Of a stretch of 27,659 nucleotides of DNA, positions 7,063 to 15,784 are shown one piece after another. The notes below the pieces were generated by a model that searched no databases, had not been told where the DNA came from, and worked only from the letters and a program-made list of their open reading frames with translations. How positions within the stretch are numbered: position 1 is the stretch's first letter; each line of letters begins with the position of its first letter. The DNA is from Treponema primitia ZAS-1 (lineage in GTDB: Bacteria; Spirochaetota; Spirochaetia; Treponematales; Breznakiellaceae): contig NZ_AEEA01000175.1 of the NCBI RefSeq assembly GCF_000297095.1, positions 1 to 27,659 of the forward strand, read 5' to 3'. Both the position numbers and the translations under genes were made by a program.

Positions 7063-9507
7063 CTATCCCGTACTAACAACTTCGATGCCGGAAAGGTCTC
7101 CATATAAGGTTTCGGTTTGATACTCAAGTACGCCGTTCACGGTTTTTTGGGTATAGGTCCCCCAGGCTTTTCCGTTAGACCAAAAACATTTAAAATTATC
7201 TTTGTTCAGCACCGGAGCAAAATACATTTTGCCGGCGGGCAGATCCGGACGATAGCCGCTAAGGGCTAGCAAAAGGCCCCAACTGGACATGATCCCCGAA
7301 TAGTGCCATCCGCATTCAAATTCGTTCCATGGATTACGCTTAATGCCATCGTACCGATCCCGAACAGCCTTGGCGATCGTGAGCCCCTCATCAAGAAACC
7401 CTTCGTAGATTAGGGTAGAGGCGACATGGTATTCAGTACGGCTCCAGGCTTCTTCGGAGTAGAAAAACGGATACCGGGGCCGGCCGCCCAGGGGCCAGGT
7501 GGTCATCAATAAACCCTTGTCATCGTTAACCGCATATCCCCGCTGCATATTCGGATGATCAGTAAAATCTGAAATAAAGTTATATTTAAAAATAGACTGG
7601 GCTGCCTGCTTAATATGCCCCGCATCCACAAGCGGCCCAAGGCCCGTCAAATGGGCATAAAATTGACCGATTAATTGATCCGCGAGGCAGCCCGTACCAT
7701 GTTGATATTTAAATTCATCTACATCTTTCAGTACCTGAATAAAATATCCCGCCTTGCTATCCCACATGAATTTATCCGCTTGAACCGAAGCCGTATCGTA
7801 AATAGTTTGATAACGATTGTGCGCACCTTCGTCCTTCAAATATTCTGCAATTTTCACCGCCGCTTTTAATGCCGCAAGATAGCACAGGTTACCTAAGGGG
7901 TCTATCCCGTAAAATTCCACATCATAATCAACATGCTTCATTCCGTCCAATACAAAATCACCGTCGGTATCCCAGGTTCGAATCCCATAATCCAGGGCCA
8001 ATTTTGCCTTGGGCCATAGTTCTTTAAGGAAAGCATCGTCCCCGCTGATGAGCCAATCCCGGTACAGCCGCACTATGGTGCCCATCTGCCCGTCTACGGC
8101 GGGCAAAAAACCCCAGCTGGCGCCATTCAATTCCCGCATTGCCCGGAATTGCATTTCCCCTTCATCATTAGTCTCCGTAAGAAAGTCCGTCCGCCGCATG
8201 GATTGCTCCAGTTCGGGAAACAAATAGGCCATGGCCTGGGCATAATACCAGACATGGGTACAGTTACCGGGACAACTGCCTACGTTATCAAGGCACCCTT
8301 CAAAAGCAAACATGTGCCCATTTTCGATACGGAAACAGGTTGTACTTTTAAGGATAGTCAGGTTTGCGGTCATGGCGTCTATTATGTAACCCGGCAGGGT
8401 ACTGCCGTATACGGCGTCGGTAAATTTCCGGCTCACCCCTTCCAGACGATCCAGATTTTTCAAAAGGTAGGATCCGGCGCCCCAGGAACTTTTAAAGAGG
8501 GTTGCATAGTAATTACGGGTTATCTCCTGGCCCTCTTCATCACAGAGGTTCATATCCTTTGGCCAACTCTTAATGCGATTTGGAAAATACCATGCCAAGG
8601 CAAAGGTGTAACAGTATTCCTCCCCGGGGGCCAATGTGCGGCTTATTGCCAAAGAACCAATTTTTATGAGGATCTTTTTATCCAATTTACCATCCACACC
8701 CATTTTAGGCGCATCGTTATCCAGTTTACCATCCTCACTGAAATCATCCCAAAAATTGTGAATGCCATCAATGCGCTGCCCCATCTGCCATTCCGCTTTG
8801 TAACTTACGGATTCATCGGATGTCATCAAAGCCAAATTGCCATATTCGATACTGGCAGGCGGAAGGCCGTCGTTATCAAGGAAAATACCCCGTATCTCCT
8901 GCTCTTTTTGATAGACATTAAAGGGACGGCCCGTATTAATAAAATTCCCAAAGGGTTCTATGCCGGTGAATCCTCCGGCATTATACAGAGAACCGGCAAC
9001 TGAAATTTGTAATGGCGCCGCCGAGGTGTTTTTAATTCGATACCGCAGTATCGCTGCGGGGATCCCCGAATCATTGGCGTTAAGGGGGATGAAAGGGTTA
9101 AACGCCTCCAGTTCTGCTTTAACCGGAAGGCGATCATCCATAAATTGTATTGATGCAAATGGAAATTGTACTTGCATCTCGCTCTCCAGGAAACGCGGTA
9201 AACCGCTTAATTCCTGTGCGGGTAATCCATTGGCAGCGCCATAGGGAGGGGTTAACCGGGATTCCAGAACCTTCGTAACATTAACCCCTTCCCCCTGGGC
9301 ATGAACGGCAAAAAAGGTATAGGGAAAGCGGAGCCCCTTGGATGGATGATTGAAAAGTTCAAAATCCGTAAGCTGCCCTCTGGAACCAAGGGAAATACTC
9401 CCCGTACCAATACCCCCAAGTAAAAAAAGCGCCTGGTCGTGCTCCCGGGTATACCGGGCATTATACCCAAGGCCATACAATACATCCTGGGGGTAAATCT
9501 TTTCCAT
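7063..9507 (-). CDS. GH116-like glycoside hydrolase (DUF608 catalytic domain)
   Basis: 814 residues without a signal peptide, so likely cytoplasmic. The N-terminal part (GGIGTGSISLGSRGQLTDFELFN, residues 31 on) matches the GH116/GBA2 beta-sandwich domain, and residues about 370-750 match the (alpha/alpha)6 barrel. FEGCLDNVG (402-409) followed by GNCTHVWYYAQ places E403 as the likely nucleophile, and KHVDYDVEFYG (524-534) places D529 as the likely acid/base. Known members are beta-glucosidases, beta-xylosidases and glucosylceramidases. It is the last gene of the sugar operon, 13 nt after the D-lyxose isomerase gene, with AGGAG about 10 nt before its ATG. Exact sugar specificity cannot be read. 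Confidence 0.82.
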   Translation of the reverse strand: MEKIYPQDVLYGLGYNARYTREHDQALFLLGGIGTGSISLGSRGQLTDFELFNHPSKGLRFPYTFFAVHAQGEGVNVTKVLESRLTPPYGAANGLPAQELSGLPRFLESEMQVQFPFASIQFMDDRLPVKAELEAFNPFIPLNANDSGIPAAILRYRIKNTSAAPLQISVAGSLYNAGGFTGIEPFGNFINTGRPFNVYQKEQEIRGIFLDNDGLPPASIEYGNLALMTSDESVSYKAEWQMGQRIDGIHNFWDDFSEDGKLDNDAPKMGVDGKLDKKILIKIGSLAISRTLAPGEEYCYTFALAWYFPNRIKSWPKDMNLCDEEGQEITRNYYATLFKSSWGAGSYLLKNLDRLEGVSRKFTDAVYGSTLPGYIIDAMTANLTILKSTTCFRIENGHMFAFEGCLDNVGSCPGNCTHVWYYAQAMAYLFPELEQSMRRTDFLTETNDEGEMQFRAMRELNGASWGFLPAVDGQMGTIVRLYRDWLISGDDAFLKELWPKAKLALDYGIRTWDTDGDFVLDGMKHVDYDVEFYGIDPLGNLCYLAALKAAVKIAEYLKDEGAHNRYQTIYDTASVQADKFMWDSKAGYFIQVLKDVDEFKYQHGTGCLADQLIGQFYAHLTGLGPLVDAGHIKQAAQSIFKYNFISDFTDHPNMQRGYAVNDDKGLLMTTWPLGGRPRYPFFYSEEAWSRTEYHVASTLIYEGFLDEGLTIAKAVRDRYDGIKRNPWNEFECGWHYSGIMSSWGLLLALSGYRPDLPAGKMYFAPVLNKDNFKCFWSNGKAWGTYTQKTVNGVLEYQTETLYGDLSGIEVVSTG

Positions 9508-9520
9508 ACCCTAATTTCTC

Positions 9521-10204
9521 CTACTTAAACGGTACGTAGTCTTTATAATCGTTAAAAATCAAATACTCCGGCTTAACATCTTCCTCAATTTCAGGGATTC
9601 TACCCTTAGCTGAATGGAAACGATTATCAACCCTATCGTCATTGGTGGTAGAAACTTCAAACAGCATGACCTTTCCCTTTTCGGCAATCCAATTATGATA
9701 TTGCCCGGGAAGCAGGGTAATACTCTGGCCGGGGAGCAGCCGTACCGCACTGCCTGCGGGCACGGTAATTTTCTTTCCATCCAAGGTTAATACCACATCG
9801 GTCTTGGCAAAGTCTTCGTGCTCATCGGAATTGTACACATGAAGAACTAATTCCCCGCCGCCCCGGTTGATAATATCCTCCATTTTACTCCAATGGAAAT
9901 GAAAGGGCAGTTCCTGGCCTTCATCCACCAGCAAAAGTTTTTCCGCATAGGGTTTTGGATATTTTTCTTTATTATTAAAATTACCGTTACGGTACGTAAA
10001 GATAGTAAGTCCCACCTTCTTAAAATTCCCGCCAAAGTCTGAAATATCCCATCCTAACATATTATCCACAAGTTCACGCTCATCTTCCCCAATCTTACGC
10101 CAGTCATCGGGGGACCATGTAGCAAAGGGTGGAAATTCCAGACCCCTACCCCGGACAAATGCCAGGGATTCCCGTATTATCTTGTTCAATTCAGAACGTT
10201 TCAT
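9521..10204 (-). CDS. D-lyxose isomerase (cupin-type sugar isomerase)
   Basis: 227 residues, the standard size of the D-lyxose ketol-isomerase family (EC 5.3.1.15). Residues 100-110 read PFHFHWSKMED and residue 170 is in GQYHNW; H102, H104, E109 and H170 fit the cupin metal site with the spacing known in the E. coli O157 enzyme. These enzymes convert D-lyxose to D-xylulose and often D-mannose to D-fructose. The ATG at 10204 has AAGGAG 8 nt upstream, and the gene follows the GH42-like gene by 12 nt. Its place between two cytoplasmic hydrolases suggests it acts on a sugar they release. No pentulokinase or hexokinase is present in the window. Confidence 0.88.
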   Translation of the reverse strand: MKRSELNKIIRESLAFVRGRGLEFPPFATWSPDDWRKIGEDERELVDNMLGWDISDFGGNFKKVGLTIFTYRNGNFNNKEKYPKPYAEKLLLVDEGQELPFHFHWSKMEDIINRGGGELVLHVYNSDEHEDFAKTDVVLTLDGKKITVPAGSAVRLLPGQSITLLPGQYHNWIAEKGKVMLFEVSTTNDDRVDNRFHSAKGRIPEIEEDVKPEYLIFNDYKDYVPFK

Positions 10205-10216
10205 ATGGAGCTCCTT

Positions 10217-12328
10217 TTAGTTTATCTCAATCACCGTATAGATACCGGCGTTCTTGACCTTCAGAGAATTTCCTTCAAGACTACTCACGGCGCCGGAATT
10301 TTCCGGGAAGCTGTACACTTTTGCCGATTTGGCGGAAAAATTCAGCTTGAAGGCTGCTTCCGCTATCGGGTCAATCAAGTGGGTTTGTTCATTAAAGCTA
10401 TAGTTCAAAATATGCAGTGAATAACCGGTTTTTGTTTTATGCAGGGCAATCCCGAATTTTTTACTGTCAGCAGCCTCAACCAGCCCTTTGTTTTTTGCAA
10501 GTTCCCCCACTAATACCGCCCGGTCAGCCTGCTTATAATTAGTGTACTTGGATAATGCAGCCGTTGCCCGGGCATAGGTAATTACCGCTCCCCCTGCGGC
10601 GGCGAATGCGTTAAGCGCCGCTGCACTGGTTTCGTCCAGGAGGAACGCATCGGGGACCACCACTTTTTTATATCCCTTGAGACGTTCGACGGTAAGGATT
10701 TCATCGGGGCTTTCGTAGATAACATTATAGAGTACCTGGGCATCGCTCAGATCCTGAACGAGGTTAAAGAAATTCCCGAAATCTCCCTGGTTCGAAAAAG
10801 CCCCCTGCCTGCCAAGTTCTTCCACTCCCTTGAGGCTTATCTTTTCTACTTTGTTATACGTTGAATTAACATCGGTTGCCGGTTCAGAAACCATATTTTC
10901 ATACGCTGAATTGTGATCGTAGATTACCGCAATATCCGCCACCGGGTTTTTGGTGAACAGATGTTCATTGGTATCCAGCCAGGGCCCTAAATTCTTCAGG
11001 AGCCGGAGATCCGGCCAGAATGCATCCCGGACCTGATTCTGCAGCCAGGAACCATAGGGGAAGGCTACATGAAAACCATGGGCAATCGGCTCAAGGGCAA
11101 ACATAATAAACCGGTCGTTGATGCCATTTTTAATATCCACCAGCATATCCCGTACATACTGATTAGGATCTTCCACAAAGCAGCATTCCTTACCATTGAG
11201 CCAGCCGAATGCAAACTTATACCAGCCATCCTGCCGCAGGGTTATGGCAGTTTTTTCACCCGCCAGCAGATCCAAATGTTTTTTGGAACTCCAGGCAATG
11301 GGCATACACTGGAACAGATTGGCGGTAACCGGGAAATTTTCACCCCGTGCTTTTTTCCCATAGGCCTTAGCATGGGTTGAAAGCTCCCGCACCACCCATT
11401 CAATGGAATCCATCTGCATATTGAAGAAATGCCGGTATAGGGGGATATCCCAACGGTCATTCCCATTAAAGGCTAAAAGATTTTCATCGGTATAGCCTTT
11501 GCCCAGAAGGTACTTGCGATAGTCAAAGGCATCAAGACTTCCCGCATCCGCCGGAAGCGCTATGTTGTTCTTTTTCAGGTAACGGCGGAACTTATCCAAA
11601 CATTCAGGACAGAAACAACCGGCATTGGAGAGGATATGTTTCTGGGTATCGTATTCATCAATGTGCAGCCCGCCGGCCCCGGCATCGATCATCAGTTCCA
11701 CATCCCGCTTCATGTACGTAAGGTAGGATTCCTTGTTGCAGCAGGGGGAATAACATTTGTGATCATGGTTCGGCGCCATAAGCCAGGCGGAAAGAATATT
11801 ACGTCCTTCCAGGGATGTGGATTTAAATTCCTGGAGGAAATCCCCCACCTTTTTTCCCTGCCAGTCCAAGAGACCGTTGGGAAAGAATTTTTCTATCGGA
11901 TCAAAAAGCTTGGGATATTTATTGGTGGATAATTCACTCATCCCCACATATTTATGGTTCTTTGAGGCGCCCCGCAGGATATTCAGGGACAGGAGCTTAC
12001 TTTCATCTTCATTAAATTCGGCGCCGAATTCCCAGAGTTGGGCCTTCCACAAAACCGAAAACACCTTAACCCCCCGCTTGGCGCACTCATGGCAGAATTC
12101 GCTGTCGTTCATGAAACCGTAGAGCCGCATTCTGGGGGAGGTGTCGCCGAAGGCCTCCTTTTCCATATAGGGCAAACCAATGGCGCCGCTGCCCAGGCTG
12201 GACCAAATAAGCATATTCGCATGAATATCGCTGATATCGTCCACCATCTGCATGTTTTTCTGGGGCAAACTGGGATGATAATTCCACATATCCCGGTACC
12301 AGCCCATGAAATAAAGTCCCTTAAGCAT
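10217..12328 (-). CDS. GH42-like glycoside hydrolase with Cys-rich metal site and trimerisation-like domain
   Basis: 703 residues, no signal peptide. The first about 440 residues look like a GH-A TIM barrel. GLHIDEYDT (221-228) is followed by a CFCPEC-LDKFRRYLK segment, giving C238, C240, C243 with the C-x-C-x-x-C spacing of the GH42 zinc site; C192, C196 and C197 could complete it. In GH42 the acid/base sits in an N-E pair at this point; here it is D224-E225. A second catalytic Glu may be E413 (MFALEPIAHG), uncertain. Residues about 460-600 resemble the GH42 trimerisation/amidotransferase-like domain (VVVPDAFLLDE, AAAGGAVITY), and the tail is a beta-sandwich. GAAGGAAGG precedes the ATG. Activity is probably on beta-linked oligosaccharides; family membership is distant. 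Confidence 0.65.
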   Translation of the reverse strand: MLKGLYFMGWYRDMWNYHPSLPQKNMQMVDDISDIHANMLIWSSLGSGAIGLPYMEKEAFGDTSPRMRLYGFMNDSEFCHECAKRGVKVFSVLWKAQLWEFGAEFNEDESKLLSLNILRGASKNHKYVGMSELSTNKYPKLFDPIEKFFPNGLLDWQGKKVGDFLQEFKSTSLEGRNILSAWLMAPNHDHKCYSPCCNKESYLTYMKRDVELMIDAGAGGLHIDEYDTQKHILSNAGCFCPECLDKFRRYLKKNNIALPADAGSLDAFDYRKYLLGKGYTDENLLAFNGNDRWDIPLYRHFFNMQMDSIEWVVRELSTHAKAYGKKARGENFPVTANLFQCMPIAWSSKKHLDLLAGEKTAITLRQDGWYKFAFGWLNGKECCFVEDPNQYVRDMLVDIKNGINDRFIMFALEPIAHGFHVAFPYGSWLQNQVRDAFWPDLRLLKNLGPWLDTNEHLFTKNPVADIAVIYDHNSAYENMVSEPATDVNSTYNKVEKISLKGVEELGRQGAFSNQGDFGNFFNLVQDLSDAQVLYNVIYESPDEILTVERLKGYKKVVVPDAFLLDETSAAALNAFAAAGGAVITYARATAALSKYTNYKQADRAVLVGELAKNKGLVEAADSKKFGIALHKTKTGYSLHILNYSFNEQTHLIDPIAEAAFKLNFSAKSAKVYSFPENSGAVSSLEGNSLKVKNAGIYTVIEIN

Positions 12329-12356
12329 AGTTTCCTTCCTTCAATTAAATTAACCT

Positions 12357-13220
12357 TCAGCTTTTAAGGCCGGAGAGTAAGGTGCCCTTGATAAGATGTT
12401 TTTGTCCAATTATATATACCACCGAAGGAACAACCAGGGAGATCATGACCCCCGCAAGAATGTAGGCCAGGCTGCCCGCGGAACGGAACCCCTTGAGGGT
12501 CTGCATACCCATGGGAAGGGTAAACTTCTCGGTTGAATTGATGTAGATGAGGGGAGCGAAAAAGTTATTCCATTGTGCAATAAACTGAATAAAGGCAACC
12601 ACAACCAGGGATGGTACCGACATGGGGATGATTACATTCCAATAAATACGGAACTTATTACAGCCGTCTATGACCGCCGCATCATAGTAACTATTGGGAA
12701 TACCCGCCATGAACTGCCGGAGCAGGAAAATACCAAATGGATTTGCGATATACGGTAGTATCAATGCCAGCGGAGTATCTATCAAATTCATCCTGGATAC
12801 AATCAGAAACTGTGCAACAACTATGGATTGGAAGGGGATCATGAGGCCGCAGATAATATAGATAAACATAATATTCTGACCCTTAAAATGCAGTTTTGCA
12901 AAGGAAAATGCCGCCATTGAAGAAAAGAGTAATGACACTGCCACTATGGAAACTACCACGACGATACTGTTGATTAAATACCGTCCAAATGGTAACGCCT
13001 TGAAAATATACGCATAATTTTCCCAGCGCCATTCGGTGGGGAAAAATGCCGGCGGCAGACTAAAAGAATCTTTGGGCAGCCGCAGAGAAGTAGAGAAAGC
13101 CCAGAAAAACGGAAACAACATAAGAATGCCTATAACGGTAAGGCAGACAACCAATGCGGTCTGTCCAATCTGATCCGATAAACTATGGTTTCTGATTTTA
13201 TTTGGTTTTATTTTTTTCAC
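12357..13220 (-). CDS. CUT1-type sugar ABC transporter permease (MalG/UgpE-like)
   Basis: 287 residues with six predicted membrane helices, starting at residues 21-43. The cytoplasmic EAA loop reads YYDAAVIDGCNKFRIYW followed by NVIIPMSVPSL, which contacts the ATPase. It forms the membrane channel together with the permease at 13236. The start is a GTG at 13220 with GAGG 7 nt upstream, 15 nt after the first permease gene. No ATPase gene is in the window, so the pair probably uses a shared MsmK/UgpC-type ATPase encoded elsewhere, as is common for this class. Confidence 0.92.
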   Translation of the reverse strand: MKKIKPNKIRNHSLSDQIGQTALVVCLTVIGILMLFPFFWAFSTSLRLPKDSFSLPPAFFPTEWRWENYAYIFKALPFGRYLINSIVVVVSIVAVSLLFSSMAAFSFAKLHFKGQNIMFIYIICGLMIPFQSIVVAQFLIVSRMNLIDTPLALILPYIANPFGIFLLRQFMAGIPNSYYDAAVIDGCNKFRIYWNVIIPMSVPSLVVVAFIQFIAQWNNFFAPLIYINSTEKFTLPMGMQTLKGFRSAGSLAYILAGVMISLVVPSVVYIIGQKHLIKGTLLSGLKS

Positions 13221-13235
13221 TTTTATACCTCGCCT

Positions 13236-14159
13236 CTATTCACTATCATAGTTTACCCATTTTTTCTGAAATGCAAACATAAAAATAGTAACCACCAGAA
13301 CAATAAGGAACAGAATTAAGCCCAATGTGGAAGCGTATCCAAAGTGATACTCCCCAAAGCCCTTCCGATAAATGTGCATGGCAATAGTCTGAGAAGAAAC
13401 CCCCGGACCTCCCCTTGTAAGAAAGTAGGGTTCATCAAACATCTGGAAACAATTAATCAAAGTTGTGGTAATCACAAAGAAAAGGGTTGGCGTAAGCAGA
13501 GGCAGCTTTACATGGAAAAACTGCTGTAGTTTACTTGCCCCATCAATGCTTGCAGCTTCCAGGTAAACATCCGGTACATTTCTAAGACCTATGTAATAGT
13601 ACAAAAAAGCGTTGCCAATGAATTTCCAGGCGCTGAACAAAGCAACCGAAAGGAGGGACCACTTCGTATCGGCCAACCACCGGATTGGGGCAATGCCGAA
13701 TTGACTCAGGATCCAATTGAAAACGCCAAAGTTATAGTCGTAGAGATACCCCCATACCAGGACAATTGAAGCGGTGGTGACAACCAGGGGGAAATAAAAT
13801 ACCGTCCGAAAGAACCCCTGGAAAAAACGGCTCCTGACCGAATCAATGAGGGTCGCTAAAACAAGACCCAGGATGATATGTACGGGGGCGATAATACAGA
13901 TAAATTTAAGCGTATTGAACACCACGATTTTAAAATCCGGATCCGTAAATAACTTGAAAAAATTTGTTAATCCGACAAATTCAAGGGGAGACAGAAGGCT
14001 GAAATCTGAGAAACTTAAAATAAAAACAGTCATAAAAATCGGGATGCCGATAAATGCCGTATAAAACAAGACCGTAGGAAGTATAAAAAGATACCCGGAA
14101 ACATTTTCCCTTATGGTGCGCTGCTTTTGGCTAACCGTATGTACCGTTTTTGTCCCCAT
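13236..14159 (-). CDS. CUT1-type sugar ABC transporter permease (MalF/UgpA-like)
   Basis: 307 residues with six hydrophobic helices, the first at about residues 22-45. The EAA loop is YLEAASIDGASKLQQFFHVK followed by LPLLTPTL. It is the first permease after the binding protein and pairs with the MalG-like protein. AAGGAG lies 8 nt before the ATG. The 95-nt space upstream contains a perfect 13-bp hairpin that separates expression of this gene from the binding-protein gene. Confidence 0.92.
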   Translation of the reverse strand: MGTKTVHTVSQKQRTIRENVSGYLFILPTVLFYTAFIGIPIFMTVFILSFSDFSLLSPLEFVGLTNFFKLFTDPDFKIVVFNTLKFICIIAPVHIILGLVLATLIDSVRSRFFQGFFRTVFYFPLVVTTASIVLVWGYLYDYNFGVFNWILSQFGIAPIRWLADTKWSLLSVALFSAWKFIGNAFLYYYIGLRNVPDVYLEAASIDGASKLQQFFHVKLPLLTPTLFFVITTTLINCFQMFDEPYFLTRGGPGVSSQTIAMHIYRKGFGEYHFGYASTLGLILFLIVLVVTIFMFAFQKKWVNYDSE

Positions 14160-14187
14160 GGGATTGACTCCTTACACTTTTAAATCA

Positions 14188-14218
14188 ACCGAATCCGGAA
14201 TTATGTTCCGGATTCGGT
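14188..14218 (-). promoter_or_regulatory. Strong stem-loop between binding-protein and permease genes
   Basis: A perfect 13-bp inverted repeat, ACCGAATCCGGAA pairing with TTCCGGATTCGGT around a 5-nt loop. On the transcribed (minus) strand the U-run comes before rather than after it, so it is not a typical intrinsic terminator. Hairpins at this position, as in malE-malF, protect the binding-protein mRNA from 3' decay and raise its level over the permeases. A smaller ATCCT/AGGAT hairpin lies at 14230-14243. Confidence 0.65.
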
Positions 14219-14254
14219 AAAAAATTATCATCCTGAAAAGGATACGCAATAACC

Positions 14255-15610
14255 TTAGTTTTTAAACAGGCTATTAACAACCCTAATCTGCGCATCGGTC
14301 TTACGGAAGCTGCTCTCTGCAAATACTTGGTTAATCTCAGCGGCGGCCAAATCCAGGGCCTGCTTGGCGGGCATCTGATTTGAATAGATTATGTCCATGT
14401 ATTTGCCGTAAATATTTGCAAGATCCGCATACTCAGGCGGATCCTGGCTGCGGCGCCATTGACCGGAATTATATACCTGATACATGGATTTCCAGTTATC
14501 AATAGTCCGATCCTTTGCCAGGATCTGTTCACCAAATATTTGGTTAGCCGGCAGGGAACCGGTTGTAAGGAAGGTATCAACATAGGTCTGACCAGCACAC
14601 CAGATAGCAACTTTTTTTGCAGCATCCGGAACCTTGGTGCTCTTCAATACCACAAAACAGGCGTCACCGGCGCAGGAGACATTCCCCGCCTTACCCGCCG
14701 GTACTAATTGGGTATAGATGGTATCGTAGAGTTCACTGGCAGCATAATCATTTGAGACCCAACGGCCTATCCATTGCATGGCAGCGCGTCCCTGGATTAC
14801 CAATTCTGTCTCACTAATAGTTTGGCTGGGCTGGGGAGCATAACCATATTTAAAAATGGCGTCCTGCAGGAACTGGAATACTTCTACGCTCTCGGGAGAA
14901 TTGATTGCCGCTGCATCCCAGTTGTTATTTAACGGGGCCGCGCCATTGGAATAGAGAAGCGCCTGAAGACAGAAGAAATTCGTGGGTACCGCAAAGGCAA
15001 AAGCGCCCGTATCGGCGGCCTTTATTTTGGCGCAGATATCCCTAAAATCGTCCCAGGTCCAGTTATCCGGGGGCAGCGCAACACCGGCTTTTTGGAATAT
15101 GTCCTTGCGGATATGGGTAACCACCGAGTTTGCTTCAAAGGGGTACCCATAGAGCTTACCATCCACGACGAATATCTTCAGCAATTCCTTATCAATACCC
15201 TCCGACCGGATGCTCTGAAGCTCCTCGGGATGCGCGGCAATATAGTCGTCCAAAGGCTGGGCCAGATCGTTCATGATCATGAATCCAACCCCTTCCAGGC
15301 CCAGACTGATAACATCCGGGGCATTGCCGCTGGCAATCATGGTCTGGATTTTCATCAAGAACCCGTTCCAGTTTGATCCATAGGAATCGCTGGTTATGAA
15401 CTGGAATTCCGGAATGATACCGGGATTTTCCTTTACAAATGCATCAAAAACCGTCTTTTGAGCGGTACTTAGGGCGTTGCCATCGTTAAAAAGGGCAACC
15501 TTGACCCTTACCGGACCACCGGCAGCGGCGGTGGCAGCTTTTTTTCCACCACAGGCGACAAATGCTAATGCCAGGATTAGGCATAGCAGAATTGGAATGA
15601 TTTTTTTCAT
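14255..15610 (-). CDS. Extracellular solute-binding lipoprotein (SBP family 1) for a sugar
   Basis: 451 residues. The N-terminus is KK, a hydrophobic stretch and a lipobox ending AFVAC with C20, followed by GGKK, so it is a lipoprotein held outside the inner membrane. The mature part has the family 1 binding-protein layout, for example MIASGNAPDVISLG near residue 93 and an aromatic-rich cleft (NWTWDDF, GRAAMQWIGRW). It delivers an oligosaccharide or glycoside to the two permeases downstream. An AAGGAGG lies 6 nt before the ATG. The leader carries a long palindrome at 15652-15678. Ligand unknown; the neighbouring hydrolases and lyxose isomerase hint at a beta-linked glycoside. Confidence 0.92.
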   Translation of the reverse strand: MKKIIPILLCLILALAFVACGGKKAATAAAGGPVRVKVALFNDGNALSTAQKTVFDAFVKENPGIIPEFQFITSDSYGSNWNGFLMKIQTMIASGNAPDVISLGLEGVGFMIMNDLAQPLDDYIAAHPEELQSIRSEGIDKELLKIFVVDGKLYGYPFEANSVVTHIRKDIFQKAGVALPPDNWTWDDFRDICAKIKAADTGAFAFAVPTNFFCLQALLYSNGAAPLNNNWDAAAINSPESVEVFQFLQDAIFKYGYAPQPSQTISETELVIQGRAAMQWIGRWVSNDYAASELYDTIYTQLVPAGKAGNVSCAGDACFVVLKSTKVPDAAKKVAIWCAGQTYVDTFLTTGSLPANQIFGEQILAKDRTIDNWKSMYQVYNSGQWRRSQDPPEYADLANIYGKYMDIIYSNQMPAKQALDLAAAEINQVFAESSFRKTDAQIRVVNSLFKN

Positions 15611-15651
15611 CTTAGCCTCCTTAAAAGTATTTAGGACCTTAACAAAGGTTT

Positions 15652-15678
15652 AGTATATGATTTAAAAATTCATATACT
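15652..15678. promoter_or_regulatory. Candidate operator in the leader of the sugar operon
   Basis: AGTATATGA (15652-15660) and TCATATACT (15670-15678) form a perfect 9-bp inverted repeat with an AT-rich 9-nt centre that pairs in part. It lies 42 nt before the binding-protein ATG and about 34 nt after the candidate -10. It could be the site of the LacI-type regulator encoded just upstream, although it lacks the central CG of typical LacI/PurR operators; an mRNA hairpin is the alternative. Confidence 0.45.
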
Positions 15679-15711
15679 TATTTAGTGGAAGATACCTCCT
15701 TTGACTAACCA

Positions 15712-15740
15712 ATACTACCATGTGTTTTTTATTAATGCAA
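15712..15740 (-). promoter_or_regulatory. Weak candidate promoter of the sugar operon
   Basis: On the minus strand TTGCAT (15735-15740) and TAGTAT (15712-15717) are 17 nt apart, matching consensus at only 3/6 and 4/6. This would place the start near 15705 and leave a leader of about 95 nt containing the palindrome. A weak promoter fits a regulated sugar operon, but the match is poor. Confidence 0.3.
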
Positions 15741-15784
15741 GTCTTTTTTTAAGAAATTGTATATAAATTTTTACATGAAAACGA

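Noticed and set aside
8149..9003. 284-codon open frame antisense to the GH116-like gene
   Set aside because: No ribosome-binding site or family pattern; the opposite strand has clear catalytic motifs.
14188..14218. Intrinsic terminator between the binding-protein and permease genes
   Set aside because: On the transcribed strand the T-run precedes the stem and only a short mixed tract follows, so the hairpin does not have terminator layout.
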